Below are positions 27,821 to 37,098 of a DNA stretch of 38,897 bases, in pieces. Numbering within the stretch: the stretch's first letter is position 1; each line of letters begins with the position of its first letter. Origin of the DNA: Candidatus Ornithospirochaeta stercoripullorum (lineage in GTDB: Bacteria; Spirochaetota; Spirochaetia; Sphaerochaetales; Sphaerochaetaceae); NCBI GenBank assembly GCA_017694595.1, contig JADIMT010000003.1, positions 1-38,897 on the forward strand. Direction: 5' to 3'. The notes beneath the pieces were generated by a model, which was not told the origin of the DNA, ran no database searches, and saw only the letters and a program-made list of their open reading frames with translations. A program made the translations under genes and the position numbers.

Positions 27821-28597
27821 TCAGCAGAATGCTGTATAGATGCCGTCTGCTTCGGCGACATGTACTTTTCTTGAGTAAAGGTCTGAGAGTATATCCTCCC
27901 TCAGCGTCTCTTCTTTATTGCCTTCCATGACAATCTTTCCATCTTTCATCAGAACGATTCTGTCTATTGCAGGAATGATTTCTGAAAGCTCATGAGTCAC
28001 CATGACTATCGTTCTGTTTTCAGTCGCGTAGTTCGATATCGTTGTTCTCAAATCTGCCCTGGAAGGGAAGTCCAAGCCAGCAGTCGCTTCATCAAGAAGC
28101 AGTATTGATGGCTCTGTTATCGCGGCTCTTGCAAGAAGAACTCTCCTCATCTCTCCTGTGGAGAGTGTGTTCATTGTTCTATCTTTCTTTCCAAGCATGG
28201 AGACTTTCTCCAGTTCCCTGTCAGCTTTTTCCCAGTCCTGTGGATCGATTTCGTGGTGAAAGTCAAATCCGAGAGACGCATGAAGGCCTGAGGCGACAAT
28301 CTCACGAGCTGTGTATGTTGTCCTGAAGAATTCATCTTGGCTCGGCGAGACATGCCCGATTTTCACTCTCAGCTCCGAGACTATCCATCTCTCTTCGCCG
28401 AATAGCGATGATTTGTATCTCTCTGTCGCCAATGGATAGACTCTTCTGTCTATCACATCGACAAGTGTTGATTTACCAGCTCCATTTGGGCCTATTATTG
28501 CAATTCTCTCTCCGATTTCTGCTTTGATGGAGACATCGGAAAGGATGTATTTGCCGTCTCTTCTGACATCTGCGTGCTCTATCCTGAAAGCTTCCAT
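27821..28597 (-). CDS. ABC transporter ATP-binding protein (stand-alone)
   Basis: 'IAIIGPNGAGKSTLVDVI', 'LSTGEMRRVLLARA', 'ILLLDEATAGLDFPSR'. Confidence 0.92.
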   Translation of the reverse strand: MEAFRIEHADVRRDGKYILSDVSIKAEIGERIAIIGPNGAGKSTLVDVIDRRVYPLATERYKSSLFGEERWIVSELRVKIGHVSPSQDEFFRTTYTAREIVASGLHASLGFDFHHEIDPQDWEKADRELEKVSMLGKKDRTMNTLSTGEMRRVLLARAAITEPSILLLDEATAGLDFPSRADLRTTISNYATENRTIVMVTHELSEIIPAIDRIVLMKDGKIVMEGNKEETLREDILSDLYSRKVHVAEADGIYTAFC

Positions 28598-28693
28598 GTC
28601 ATGATGATAATCTAATCGATTTTTATATTCTACGTGCCACGTGAATTATCTGTTAATGCTTTGTTAAAAATTTACTGAAATTTACTAAAGCTG

Positions 28694-28722
28694 TTGACTA
28701 TAGCAATCATCCATAGTCTAAT
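28694..28722 (+). promoter_or_regulatory. Candidate promoter/operator of the LacI-type regulator operon
   Basis: TTGACT-17 bp-TCTAAT, with inverted repeat GACTAT-N11-ATAGTC (28696-28718) inside. Confidence 0.5.
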
Positions 28723-28737
28723 GGAACCGGAGGCAGG

Positions 28738-29655
28738 ATGGCTGGAATAAAGAACATTGCAGAGAAATGCTCTGTAAGTGAGTCGACAGTGTCGAGGATT
28801 CTTAACAATGATCCGACTCTTTCAGTTTCCGAAGCAGTACGCACAAGCGTTGAGAATGAAGCGAGAAGGCTGGGATACAAAACACCCAGGCAGAGAAAGG
28901 CTCAGTCTATGCGTGTCTCTCTTGTGCTTTCTCCTGTTGATAAACCTGGTTTTGAGGAGCGTCTTCTGGAGTATCTTCAGCCGATTGCATCTGAATCGGG
29001 TTTCACGCTATCGCTTTCTGCGGGAGCGGAATGTGCTCCGGCTTTGATAGCGCTTGGCGAGTTCACCAAAGAGGAGATTGCTTATTTTAAAAGTACTGCC
29101 AATGAGCTTCTTTTCATCAATAACCTCGGGCTTGAATATGCTTACGATTCAATCATGATTGACTACAACAATGCAGAGAAGCAAGTGTTGGATTATTTCC
29201 TTGATAAAGGCATCAAAAAGATTGGATACGTAGGCGGAATCTTTCATCGCACATCATCTGTAATCGGGATGAAACGCATGAAAGAATTCAATAGACTTCT
29301 TGCAGATAATAACCTCCTGAATGATAAATGGTTTGTTTCGGGAACAATGGATAGGGATTCAGGCTATCATATGGTAATGAATATGGAGAATCTTCCCGAT
29401 GGTATATTCATCTCCGATCCAGAGACAGCGGAAGGTGTTTTCAAAGCCTTGAAGGAGAGGCGCGCATCTGTTGAGACTGTCACATACAACAATTTCTTTC
29501 CTGGTGCAGTCAGACAAGGCATGGAGCTCAGAATCTTCACTCCCGATGTCTGGCGTACAGCATTCAGGCTTTTGACAGAGAAAGTGAAAGGCGAGAGAGA
29601 ACAGAATCTCAGTGTATTCTGTCCTGCCTGCCTTTACTCAAATACAGCTTCATAG
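28738..29655 (+). CDS. LacI-family transcriptional regulator
   Basis: 'IKNIAEKCSVSESTVSRILNNDPTLSVSEAVRTSVENEARRLGYKTP'. Confidence 0.94.
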   Translation: MAGIKNIAEKCSVSESTVSRILNNDPTLSVSEAVRTSVENEARRLGYKTPRQRKAQSMRVSLVLSPVDKPGFEERLLEYLQPIASESGFTLSLSAGAECAPALIALGEFTKEEIAYFKSTANELLFINNLGLEYAYDSIMIDYNNAEKQVLDYFLDKGIKKIGYVGGIFHRTSSVIGMKRMKEFNRLLADNNLLNDKWFVSGTMDRDSGYHMVMNMENLPDGIFISDPETAEGVFKALKERRASVETVTYNNFFPGAVRQGMELRIFTPDVWRTAFRLLTEKVKGEREQNLSVFCPACLYSNTAS

Positions 29656-29671
29656 AAGTAAGGAGATCCAA

Positions 29672-30715
29672 ATGAAGAAGGCTTTACTGGTCTTTGCTGT
29701 GGCGCTTATGTCGCTCAGCCTGTTTGCACAGGGCAGCCAAGAGGCTGCTGTGTCGGAGTCAGGGAACATAATTGTCCCCGAACTCAGAATCATGTATGTT
29801 CCTTCCCGCGAGCCAAGCGAGATCATTATGGTCACGGAGCCATTGAAGAACCTCCTGACAGAGGAACTTGCAACTCTGGGATATGATGTTGAGAATGTCA
29901 GCATCTCTGTAGGCACGAACTATGAAGCAGTCGGTATTGCACTCTCTGCTGGTACTGCGGACATTGCAGTTGGTATGCCTGCTAATACTTACATTCTTTA
30001 CGAAGATGGCTGCGACGTCATTCTTACAGCAACACGTGATGGACTTTCTGTAGATAGCGACGACCCAAGAGATTGGAACAACAATGAGCCTATCACAGCT
30101 AGCACAGAGCAGGCTGTAGGTTATCGTGCTCTCATCATTGCAGGTCCTTCCGCAAAGGGACAGGAACTCGCAGCTAAAGTCAACTCAGGCGAAGCGCTTA
30201 CATGGGATGACCTCAACTCAGCAAACTGGGCTGTAATGAGCTCAACAAGTTCCGCTGGGTATGTCTATCCTACAATCTGGCTTATGAACAACTACGATGG
30301 AAAGACAATCGGAGATTTGCAGCATACAGTTCAGGTTGATTCCTATCCTTCAGCTTTCGCGCGCCTGGCATCCGGACAGGTTGATGTGCTTTGCACATTC
30401 GCAGATGCAAGAAGAGACTATGAAGATGACTGGACATCCACATTCGGACGTTCTGCTGATATCTGGAGCGAGACCGATCTTATTGGTGTAACTCCGATGA
30501 TCTACAACGATACAGTCTGTGTTTCCAAGACAAGCAAGACAATCACACCGGAGTTTGTAGAAGCACTTCAGACAGCTTTCATGAACCTCAACAAGACAGA
30601 AGAGGGCAAGGCTGTTATTGCAATCTACAGCCACACTGGTTACCTGCCGGCAGTCTCCTCTGATTATGACAATGAGAGAATCGCTCAGGAAATCATGAGG
30701 AATTCTGGCGTATAA
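29672..30715 (+). CDS. PhnD-like (phosphate/phosphite/phosphonate) ABC substrate-binding protein
   Basis: Signal peptide MKKALLVFAVALMSLSLFAQG; 'MVTEPLKNLLTEELATLGYDVENVSISVGTNYEAVGIALSAGTADIAVG'. Confidence 0.9.
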   Translation: MKKALLVFAVALMSLSLFAQGSQEAAVSESGNIIVPELRIMYVPSREPSEIIMVTEPLKNLLTEELATLGYDVENVSISVGTNYEAVGIALSAGTADIAVGMPANTYILYEDGCDVILTATRDGLSVDSDDPRDWNNNEPITASTEQAVGYRALIIAGPSAKGQELAAKVNSGEALTWDDLNSANWAVMSSTSSAGYVYPTIWLMNNYDGKTIGDLQHTVQVDSYPSAFARLASGQVDVLCTFADARRDYEDDWTSTFGRSADIWSETDLIGVTPMIYNDTVCVSKTSKTITPEFVEALQTAFMNLNKTEEGKAVIAIYSHTGYLPAVSSDYDNERIAQEIMRNSGV

Positions 30716-30724
30716 GAAAACAGC

Positions 30725-30750
30725 AGGAGAGGGGTAACCCTCTCCTCTTT
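30725..30750 (+). terminator. Strong intercistronic hairpin between phnD and phnC
   Basis: AGGAGAGGG-gtaa-CCCTCTCCT then cttt. Confidence 0.55.
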
Positions 30751-30761
30751 GGTGGTAGATG

Positions 30762-31514
30762 ATGATAATTTTCAAAGATGTGACGAAGGTATATCCCAAT
30801 GGGACTGTAGGACTCAAAGATGTGAATCTTACGATAGATGATGGCGAGTTCGTCGCTGTTATCGGACTATCAGGAGCAGGGAAATCGACTCTTATCAGGG
30901 CGATAAACAGGATGCATCCCATCTCTTCCGGCACGCTTACAGTGGATGGAACTGATGTCAGCAGGCTTACTGGAAAAAGCTTGAGGCAGCTGAGAAGGAA
31001 GATTGGCATGATTTTCCAGTCCTTCAATCTAGTCACACGCACGACAGTAATCAGGAATGTGCTTACTGCTTTTGTCCCGGAGCTTCCGCTATGGCGGCGC
31101 GTTCTTGGTATATTCCCGAAGAGTATGAGGCTTAAGGCGCTTGAGGCGCTGGATAAAGTTGGCATCCTGGAGAAAGCTTACACAAGAGTGGATCAGCTTT
31201 CAGGTGGTCAGCAGCAGAGAGTAGCACTGGCACGCACTCTGGCCCAGAATCCATCGATAATACTGGCAGATGAGCCTGTTGCAGCGCTCGATCCAGTTAC
31301 TGCCAAGATAGTTATGGATGACTTCAGGAATATCAACAAGAATATGGGAATAACAGTTCTGATTAACATCCATCACGTAGAACTGGCCTTGGAATACTGC
31401 GATAGAGTCGTTGGTGTACGTTCCGGGCAGATTGTGTTTGACGGACCATCTTCAGCTGTCGACAAAACTGTTCTTGCCTCTATTTATGGAGATGAGAATG
31501 ATGAAGAAATCTGA
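30762..31514 (+). CDS. PhnC-like ABC ATP-binding protein
   Basis: 'VIGLSGAGKSTLIRAINRMHPISSG', 'IGMIFQSFNLV', 'LSGGQQQRVALARTLAQNP'. Confidence 0.93.
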   Translation: MIIFKDVTKVYPNGTVGLKDVNLTIDDGEFVAVIGLSGAGKSTLIRAINRMHPISSGTLTVDGTDVSRLTGKSLRQLRRKIGMIFQSFNLVTRTTVIRNVLTAFVPELPLWRRVLGIFPKSMRLKALEALDKVGILEKAYTRVDQLSGGQQQRVALARTLAQNPSIILADEPVAALDPVTAKIVMDDFRNINKNMGITVLINIHHVELALEYCDRVVGVRSGQIVFDGPSSAVDKTVLASIYGDENDEEI

Positions 31515-32340
31515 AAGCATCAAACTGTACGATCGGATTTTCAAACCCCGTAAATTTACGCTCAGTAATGGAAAAGTGATAAACGAGAAGCGCTCAAGAC
31601 TGCCGTTGGTGCTTATTTTGCTAGTTGTTGCAGTCATCATCTCAGGAGAGATTACAGGCTTCAGCATCACGACGCTTTTAGGCAGAATAAACTACTTCTT
31701 CGTCATGCTTTTCGATATGTTCCCTCCTGACTGGGCATATATGAAGGATGTCTGGACACCACTTTGGGACACTATAAAGATGAGTCTTCTAGGTTCTGCT
31801 GCAGGTGCTCTTCTCTGTATTCCTGTCGCAGTGCTAGCAAGCAGCAACCTGATTGCAAGCAAAGCTGTTACAGCGTTCTTCAAGTTCTTCTTCTCCGTTG
31901 TCAGGACATTGCCAACACTCGTTGTGGCGCTAATTGCGACATATGTGTTCGGGCTAGGAACTTTTGCCGGTACAGTAGCTATTGCTGTATTCACATTTGC
32001 TTATTGCGGCAAGATTCTTTACGAGCAGATAGAAACTGTTGACATGGGAGCTCATGAAGCGCTGGAAGCGTTAGGCATGGGACGTCTTTCCGCTATCCGC
32101 TACTCAGTCTGGCCGCAGGTTTTGCCGTCATTTCTCTCTACAGTGCTCTTCTGTTTCGAAGGCAATGTCAGGTACGCTTCTATTCTCGGTTATGTAGGAG
32201 CAGGAGGCCTTGGTCTTATTCTCAACGAGAAGATAGGATGGAGAGAGTATCCAAGAGTTGGCATGATACTTATCGCGCTCTTTGTCGCAGTTGTCGCAAT
32301 CGAATCTCTTAGTTCATGGCTGAGAAGCAAGCTTACGTAG
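31501..32340 (+). CDS. PhnE-like ABC permease 1
   Basis: 'WTPLWDTIKMSLLGSAAGALLCIPVAVLASSN', 'VRTLPTLVVALI', 'EALGMGRLSAIRYSVWPQVLPSF'. Confidence 0.92.
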   Translation: MKKSESIKLYDRIFKPRKFTLSNGKVINEKRSRLPLVLILLVVAVIISGEITGFSITTLLGRINYFFVMLFDMFPPDWAYMKDVWTPLWDTIKMSLLGSAAGALLCIPVAVLASSNLIASKAVTAFFKFFFSVVRTLPTLVVALIATYVFGLGTFAGTVAIAVFTFAYCGKILYEQIETVDMGAHEALEALGMGRLSAIRYSVWPQVLPSFLSTVLFCFEGNVRYASILGYVGAGGLGLILNEKIGWREYPRVGMILIALFVAVVAIESLSSWLRSKLT

Positions 32341-32351
32341 GGGAGGAGAAG

Positions 32352-33170
32352 ATGAATGAGATGAAACTGACACCTGCAGAGATGCTCTCCAGAGAACCTA
32401 AGAAGTGGATAGCGACACTCTTTATTGCTTTGATAACCGTAATGCTTCTGGCCTGGTCGGGCAGCGCGCTTGAATCGAATTCTACAGGAGGTTCTGGATT
32501 ATCTGTTGCTAAAGGAATCTTCCTTGGCATCCTCCATCCAACAACCTCAATGCTCTTTACGCTGGGTACGAATGGCGTGCCATATCTTCTGCTGGAGACA
32601 ATGTGTATAGCATTCCTTGGTACGCTTGTAGGCGCTGTTATATCCATACCGTTAGCGTTCTTTGGTGCTGGTAATATCGTTCCAAAGCCTGTTGCTGTCA
32701 TTTTCCGTGTGATTGTCATGGCTATCAGGACAATACCATCATTTGTTTATGGTTTGATGTTTATCATGGTCACTGGCCCTGGTGCGTTCGCAGGTCTATT
32801 GACGATGTCTGTATGCTCGATTGGCATGCTTTCAAAGATGTTCATAGAGACGATTGAGGATCTGGACAAAGGCATACTTGAGTCACTCTCCGCTTCGGGA
32901 TGCACAGTCTTCGACAAAATCCGATATGGAATCATACCGCAGCTCATGCCGTCTTTTGCCTCTACGCTGATTTATCGCTTTGATATGAATCTCCGCGATG
33001 CTACTGTACTTGGTATAGTTGGCGCAGGCGGCATAGGAGCTCCATTGATCTTCGCTATGAATTCCTACAGGTGGAACGATGTTGGAGCAATACTTTTAGG
33101 TCTTGTCATTCTCGTCCTAATCGTCGAGTGGATTTCAGCAAAGCTCAGGACTGCACTGATAAAAGGGTGA
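32352..33170 (+). CDS. PhnE-like ABC permease 2
   Basis: 'LLETMCIAFLGTLVGAVISIPLAFFGAGN', 'AIRTIPSFVYGLMFI'; SD GGGGAGGAG upstream. Confidence 0.92.
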   Translation: MNEMKLTPAEMLSREPKKWIATLFIALITVMLLAWSGSALESNSTGGSGLSVAKGIFLGILHPTTSMLFTLGTNGVPYLLLETMCIAFLGTLVGAVISIPLAFFGAGNIVPKPVAVIFRVIVMAIRTIPSFVYGLMFIMVTGPGAFAGLLTMSVCSIGMLSKMFIETIEDLDKGILESLSASGCTVFDKIRYGIIPQLMPSFASTLIYRFDMNLRDATVLGIVGAGGIGAPLIFAMNSYRWNDVGAILLGLVILVLIVEWISAKLRTALIKG

Positions 33171-33172
33171 TT

Positions 33173-34657
33173 ATGGCTGATATCTGGTTTACTAGTGATA
33201 CGCACTCATATCTCTATCCAACTGATTATATTTCCAAAAAAAAGCAGGATATGGGATACATTGCTCTCTCTTCATCTTTCACAGCTGGGGCTATCATCGT
33301 AGATGGTGGTGATATGCTTCAAGGTTCTCCGCTTGTGCGCTATGAAATGAAGAATGCAATCAGGCCTTTCCTGGCAGCAGAAGTATTTAACAGGGTTGGA
33401 CTCGGTATCTATGTACCGGGCAACCATGATTTCAACTTCGGCTATGACGTGCTTTCCTCCTTTCTCTCTTCGCTTAAGGCTGAGAAGCTTGCTGCTAATG
33501 TCGTGGACGATAGGGGGGAACTTGGTCTGAAGCGATATGCTCTGATAGAAGCAGCAGATGGAATCAGAATACTTTTCGTTGGTGTTGTCACTGACTATGT
33601 GAATATCTGGGAGAGCAGGAAGAATCTTGAAGGTCTACGCATCACAGATTCTGTGAAGGCTGCTGAGGAAGCGCTTAAGGAAGGCTCATCCTTTTCTCCT
33701 GATTACACAGTCTGTGTTTATCATGGAGGGTTCGGCGATGAGGAAGGAGAAATAAGGGAGAACAGAGGCGCTGAGCTAGCTGCCCTTGGCTTTGATATCC
33801 TCCTCACAGGACACCAGCATGCAATCATTGAACCAAAGCATATTGGCAGGACTTTGACATTGCAAGCAGGGGCCAAAGCTATGTTCAGTGCGCATATAAT
33901 GCTTGGCCATGATGGGAAGATAGATGCCGAGCTCGTAAAGACTGATGCTTCTCTTCCTCTGCGAAGTGAATTTTGCGATCTGTCTGGAAAAGAAGAGGAA
34001 GCTGTCATGGCATCTCTGGCAGTTCCTATCGGAAACGTCAATGGCTCTTTGATAGATGCTTCCAAGCTGGAGAGCGCTATCCATGGTTCATCTCTTGCAG
34101 ATTTCCTCAATGATATGCAACTGGAGTTCACCGGTGCTGATATCTCGGCTGTATCGCTTTTCAATGAACCGTATTCATTGGGACCTGTTGTCACGCTTGG
34201 CGATATTCTAGCAGCATATCCATTTTCGAATACTCTCTTGAAGATACGACTGACAGGACGTATGCTTCGGCAGGCTATGGAGAGGAGCGCAGGGTATTTT
34301 GAGATAGAAGACGGGAAAGTCAGGATCAGCGATAGATTCATCATCCCAAAAGAGGAACATTATAACTATGATTTCTATCGTGGCATCTCCTATTCTTTTG
34401 ATATCAGCAGAAAGCTGGGTGAGCGGGTTGTCAGATTAGTATGGAACAATATCAATCTGCTCGAGAATCCAGATACGCAGTTGACAATGGCTCTCAATAG
34501 CTATAGGGCGACCGGCACGGGCGGCTATGGCATATATCGCTCTGCTGAAGTGATTGAACGCTATAGCCAGGATGTGCAGGATTTGCTGATTGATCGTTTT
34601 TCAGATGGTCCTGCTGTCGATGTGCCTGTGCGTACAGATTTCCTCTTGATCCGGTAA
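33173..34657 (+). CDS. 5'-nucleotidase/UshA-like metallophosphoesterase, no signal peptide
   Basis: 'ADIWFTSDTHSYLYPT', 'IIVDGGDMLQGSPL', 'GNHDFNFG', 'LLTGHQH'. Confidence 0.88.
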   Translation: MADIWFTSDTHSYLYPTDYISKKKQDMGYIALSSSFTAGAIIVDGGDMLQGSPLVRYEMKNAIRPFLAAEVFNRVGLGIYVPGNHDFNFGYDVLSSFLSSLKAEKLAANVVDDRGELGLKRYALIEAADGIRILFVGVVTDYVNIWESRKNLEGLRITDSVKAAEEALKEGSSFSPDYTVCVYHGGFGDEEGEIRENRGAELAALGFDILLTGHQHAIIEPKHIGRTLTLQAGAKAMFSAHIMLGHDGKIDAELVKTDASLPLRSEFCDLSGKEEEAVMASLAVPIGNVNGSLIDASKLESAIHGSSLADFLNDMQLEFTGADISAVSLFNEPYSLGPVVTLGDILAAYPFSNTLLKIRLTGRMLRQAMERSAGYFEIEDGKVRISDRFIIPKEEHYNYDFYRGISYSFDISRKLGERVVRLVWNNINLLENPDTQLTMALNSYRATGTGGYGIYRSAEVIERYSQDVQDLLIDRFSDGPAVDVPVRTDFLLIR

Positions 34658-36334
34658 TCAGACCTTCCGCGCGAGGCTAAGAAACTCAGCTACTGTGAGA
34701 ATTGTGTCGTTTGATCCGAGCTTTCTTGCAAGAGAAGAGACATGCGGCTCTTCAAGTCCGGCTCTCTTCAATGTCTCGCTGTGGCTGAAGACCTCTTCAG
34801 GTGCTCCGTCATCAATGACTGTACCGTGTGCCATCGCTATTACACGGTCAAAAGATGAAGCAACCAGATCCATATCGTGGAGGATTGAGATGACAAGCTT
34901 TCCTTCTTTAGCGAGTTCAGCAATCACATCCCTCATCATCTGTTTGCCATCATCATCCTGTGCAATCGTAGGTTCATCGAAGATTATGACGCTTGGTGAC
35001 ATCGCAATGACTGAGGCGAGTGCGACCATCTTCCTCTCATGCAAATCCAGGTCGTATGGATTGCGTTCAAGAGTGGTCTCAAGCCTGACCATCTCCAGCG
35101 CTTTCATTGCTTGCTCTTTGGCCTTCGCTTCTCCCATTCCTATATTAAGAGGACCAAACATGACTTCATCGAGCACCTTTGGTTTGAAAATCTGGTCATC
35201 AGGATTTTGGAAGACATAGCCGATATCAGGGGCGATGGAAGCTGCTGTCCGATTCTTTGTATCAATATCTTTGAAAAAGATTCTTCCTTCACTTGGCTTC
35301 AGAAGACCTTTCAATAGTTTTGCCAGCGTAGTCTTCCCCGCGCCGTTCTGGCCAATAATTGCAGTAGGACGTGAGTCGAAAGAGAGCGATATGGAAGAGA
35401 GCACGTCTTTTCCTTCATTGTAATGAAAGGAGAGGTTCTCAGCTCGCATTATAGCATCTGTTGCTTCCTCTCTCGTATGTCTTGCCTCTGTGAAGATGAT
35501 ATGCTCGCTCATGAGGGGGATTGCATCTTGCTCTAATACCGGAAGCGTTTCATTGCTTTTCCTGAAAGAAAGTGCATCTGCAATCTGCACGACAGCTGGT
35601 GGTAGTACTCCATAACGAGTCGTGTCATAGTTTGCAAAGAGCTCCTCTGGTGTGCCATAGCCAATAGTTTTGCCATTTTCCAGCAAGAGAATATGATCAG
35701 AATACTTAGCGATTTTATCGATTTTCTGTTCAATCATGATGACAGTGATTCCGCGTTCGCGCAGCTTATCGACAGCTTGGAACACTTCCTCAGAGCCTTG
35801 TGGATCTAGCTGGCTTGTGGGTTCATCGAGGATTATGACATCAGGTTCCATGACGAGGACGGAAGAGAGCGCGACTCGTTGCATCTGTCCTCCCGAGAGG
35901 TCGAATGGATTGCGGTCTTTGTACTCTGTCATTCCCATCAGTGAGAGCACTTGATCCGCGCGTCGTATCATCTCGTCACGGTCTATTGCGAAGTTCTGCA
36001 TCCCGAAGCAGATTTCATCATAGACATTGTCTGCAGCTCCTGAGAGCTGATTGAAAGGATTCTGGAAGACAAGTCCTACTTTACTTGAGAGTGTGCTTAC
36101 AGGCGTCCTGGAGGCATCGAGTGAATCGACAAGGACACGACCTCCGTATGCACCTTTATAGAACTGCGGGACAAGGCCTGCAATTGCAGAAGCGAGCGTG
36201 GATTTGCCAGCCCCATTGCGTCCAATGATGCCAAGAAAGCTCCCTTTCTCTATTTGCAGTGAGATTCCATCGAGAGCGAAATGTTCTGAACTTGGGTATC
36301 TGTAGCGCAGATTCTCTATTTCTATGAAAGCCAT
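34658..36334 (-). CDS. ECF-type transporter, fused double ATPase
   Basis: Two ABC ATPase halves ('GIIGRNGAGKSTLASAIAGL', 'LSGGQMQRVALSSVLVMEP', 'IIGQNGAGKTTLAKLLKGL'). Confidence 0.92.
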   Translation of the reverse strand: MAFIEIENLRYRYPSSEHFALDGISLQIEKGSFLGIIGRNGAGKSTLASAIAGLVPQFYKGAYGGRVLVDSLDASRTPVSTLSSKVGLVFQNPFNQLSGAADNVYDEICFGMQNFAIDRDEMIRRADQVLSLMGMTEYKDRNPFDLSGGQMQRVALSSVLVMEPDVIILDEPTSQLDPQGSEEVFQAVDKLRERGITVIMIEQKIDKIAKYSDHILLLENGKTIGYGTPEELFANYDTTRYGVLPPAVVQIADALSFRKSNETLPVLEQDAIPLMSEHIIFTEARHTREEATDAIMRAENLSFHYNEGKDVLSSISLSFDSRPTAIIGQNGAGKTTLAKLLKGLLKPSEGRIFFKDIDTKNRTAASIAPDIGYVFQNPDDQIFKPKVLDEVMFGPLNIGMGEAKAKEQAMKALEMVRLETTLERNPYDLDLHERKMVALASVIAMSPSVIIFDEPTIAQDDDGKQMMRDVIAELAKEGKLVISILHDMDLVASSFDRVIAMAHGTVIDDGAPEEVFSHSETLKRAGLEEPHVSSLARKLGSNDTILTVAEFLSLARKV

Positions 36335-37098
36335 ATGAAGATTCTCCAGAGAGCAGAGAGGATGATAGCTGCAAAAAGCATGATTGTGATTGCTTTATCC
36401 CCTCTGTGCTTCTTCCAGCTATGGACAAAGCTTCTCTTGCTTCTGCTGCCAAAGCCTCTCACTTCCAGTGCGATAGCTCTCTCGCGTGTGTTGATCAGTG
36501 AGCTTGAGACTACTGGCGTGATTAAAGGTATGAATGCTTTGATGCGTACGGACAGCTTGCCTTCAGTCTCCATTCCTCTGCTTTTCTGTGCATCCATGAT
36601 AGTATTCACAGTGCCCATCATCTGTGGAATTATGTTGAAGACAGATGTGATCACATAACACAAGCGTGGGGGGAGTCCGTGTTTCTCTAGTTCTTCCGTG
36701 AGATCGGAAGGCCGTGTTGTAAGCACGAAAGCTGCGAAAGAGAGCAGCATATTGATAATCACTGCGTCAGTTCTCAAAGCTTTCATCAGGCCTTCTTTGT
36801 AAAAGATGATTGGTCCGATTGAGAAGAGCTTTGAGACATTATTCTCATCAAATAAACCTTTGATGATGAAAATCGTTACAATGATAGTCAGCGAGAAGAT
36901 GATCAAAGGCCTTGAACGCTTCAGAATCTTCCCGCTGATCAGTATTGCGATATCCAGGATAATCAAAGCAGCATATGCCCAGAGTGAATGGATAAACAGA
37001 GGGACGAGGATTGCGAATGTGATGTACATCAGCTTTGTGAAGGGATGGACACTGCATAGCCACGTGCCGTTATCCCTGTAAAGACTGATGCTTTTCAC
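36322..37098 (-). CDS. ECF transporter transmembrane component (EcfT)
   Basis: 'SVHPFTKLMYITFAILVPLF', 'RDAQ/MDAQKSRGM', 'ALEVRGFGSRSKRSF'. Confidence 0.88.
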   Translation of the reverse strand: MKSISLYRDNGTWLCSVHPFTKLMYITFAILVPLFIHSLWAYAALIILDIAILISGKILKRSRPLIIFSLTIIVTIFIIKGLFDENNVSKLFSIGPIIFYKEGLMKALRTDAVIINMLLSFAAFVLTTRPSDLTEELEKHGLPPRLCYVITSVFNIIPQMMGTVNTIMDAQKSRGMETEGKLSVRIKAFIPLITPVVSSSLINTRERAIALEVRGFGSRSKRSFVHSWKKHRGDKAITIMLFAAIILSALWRIFIWLS

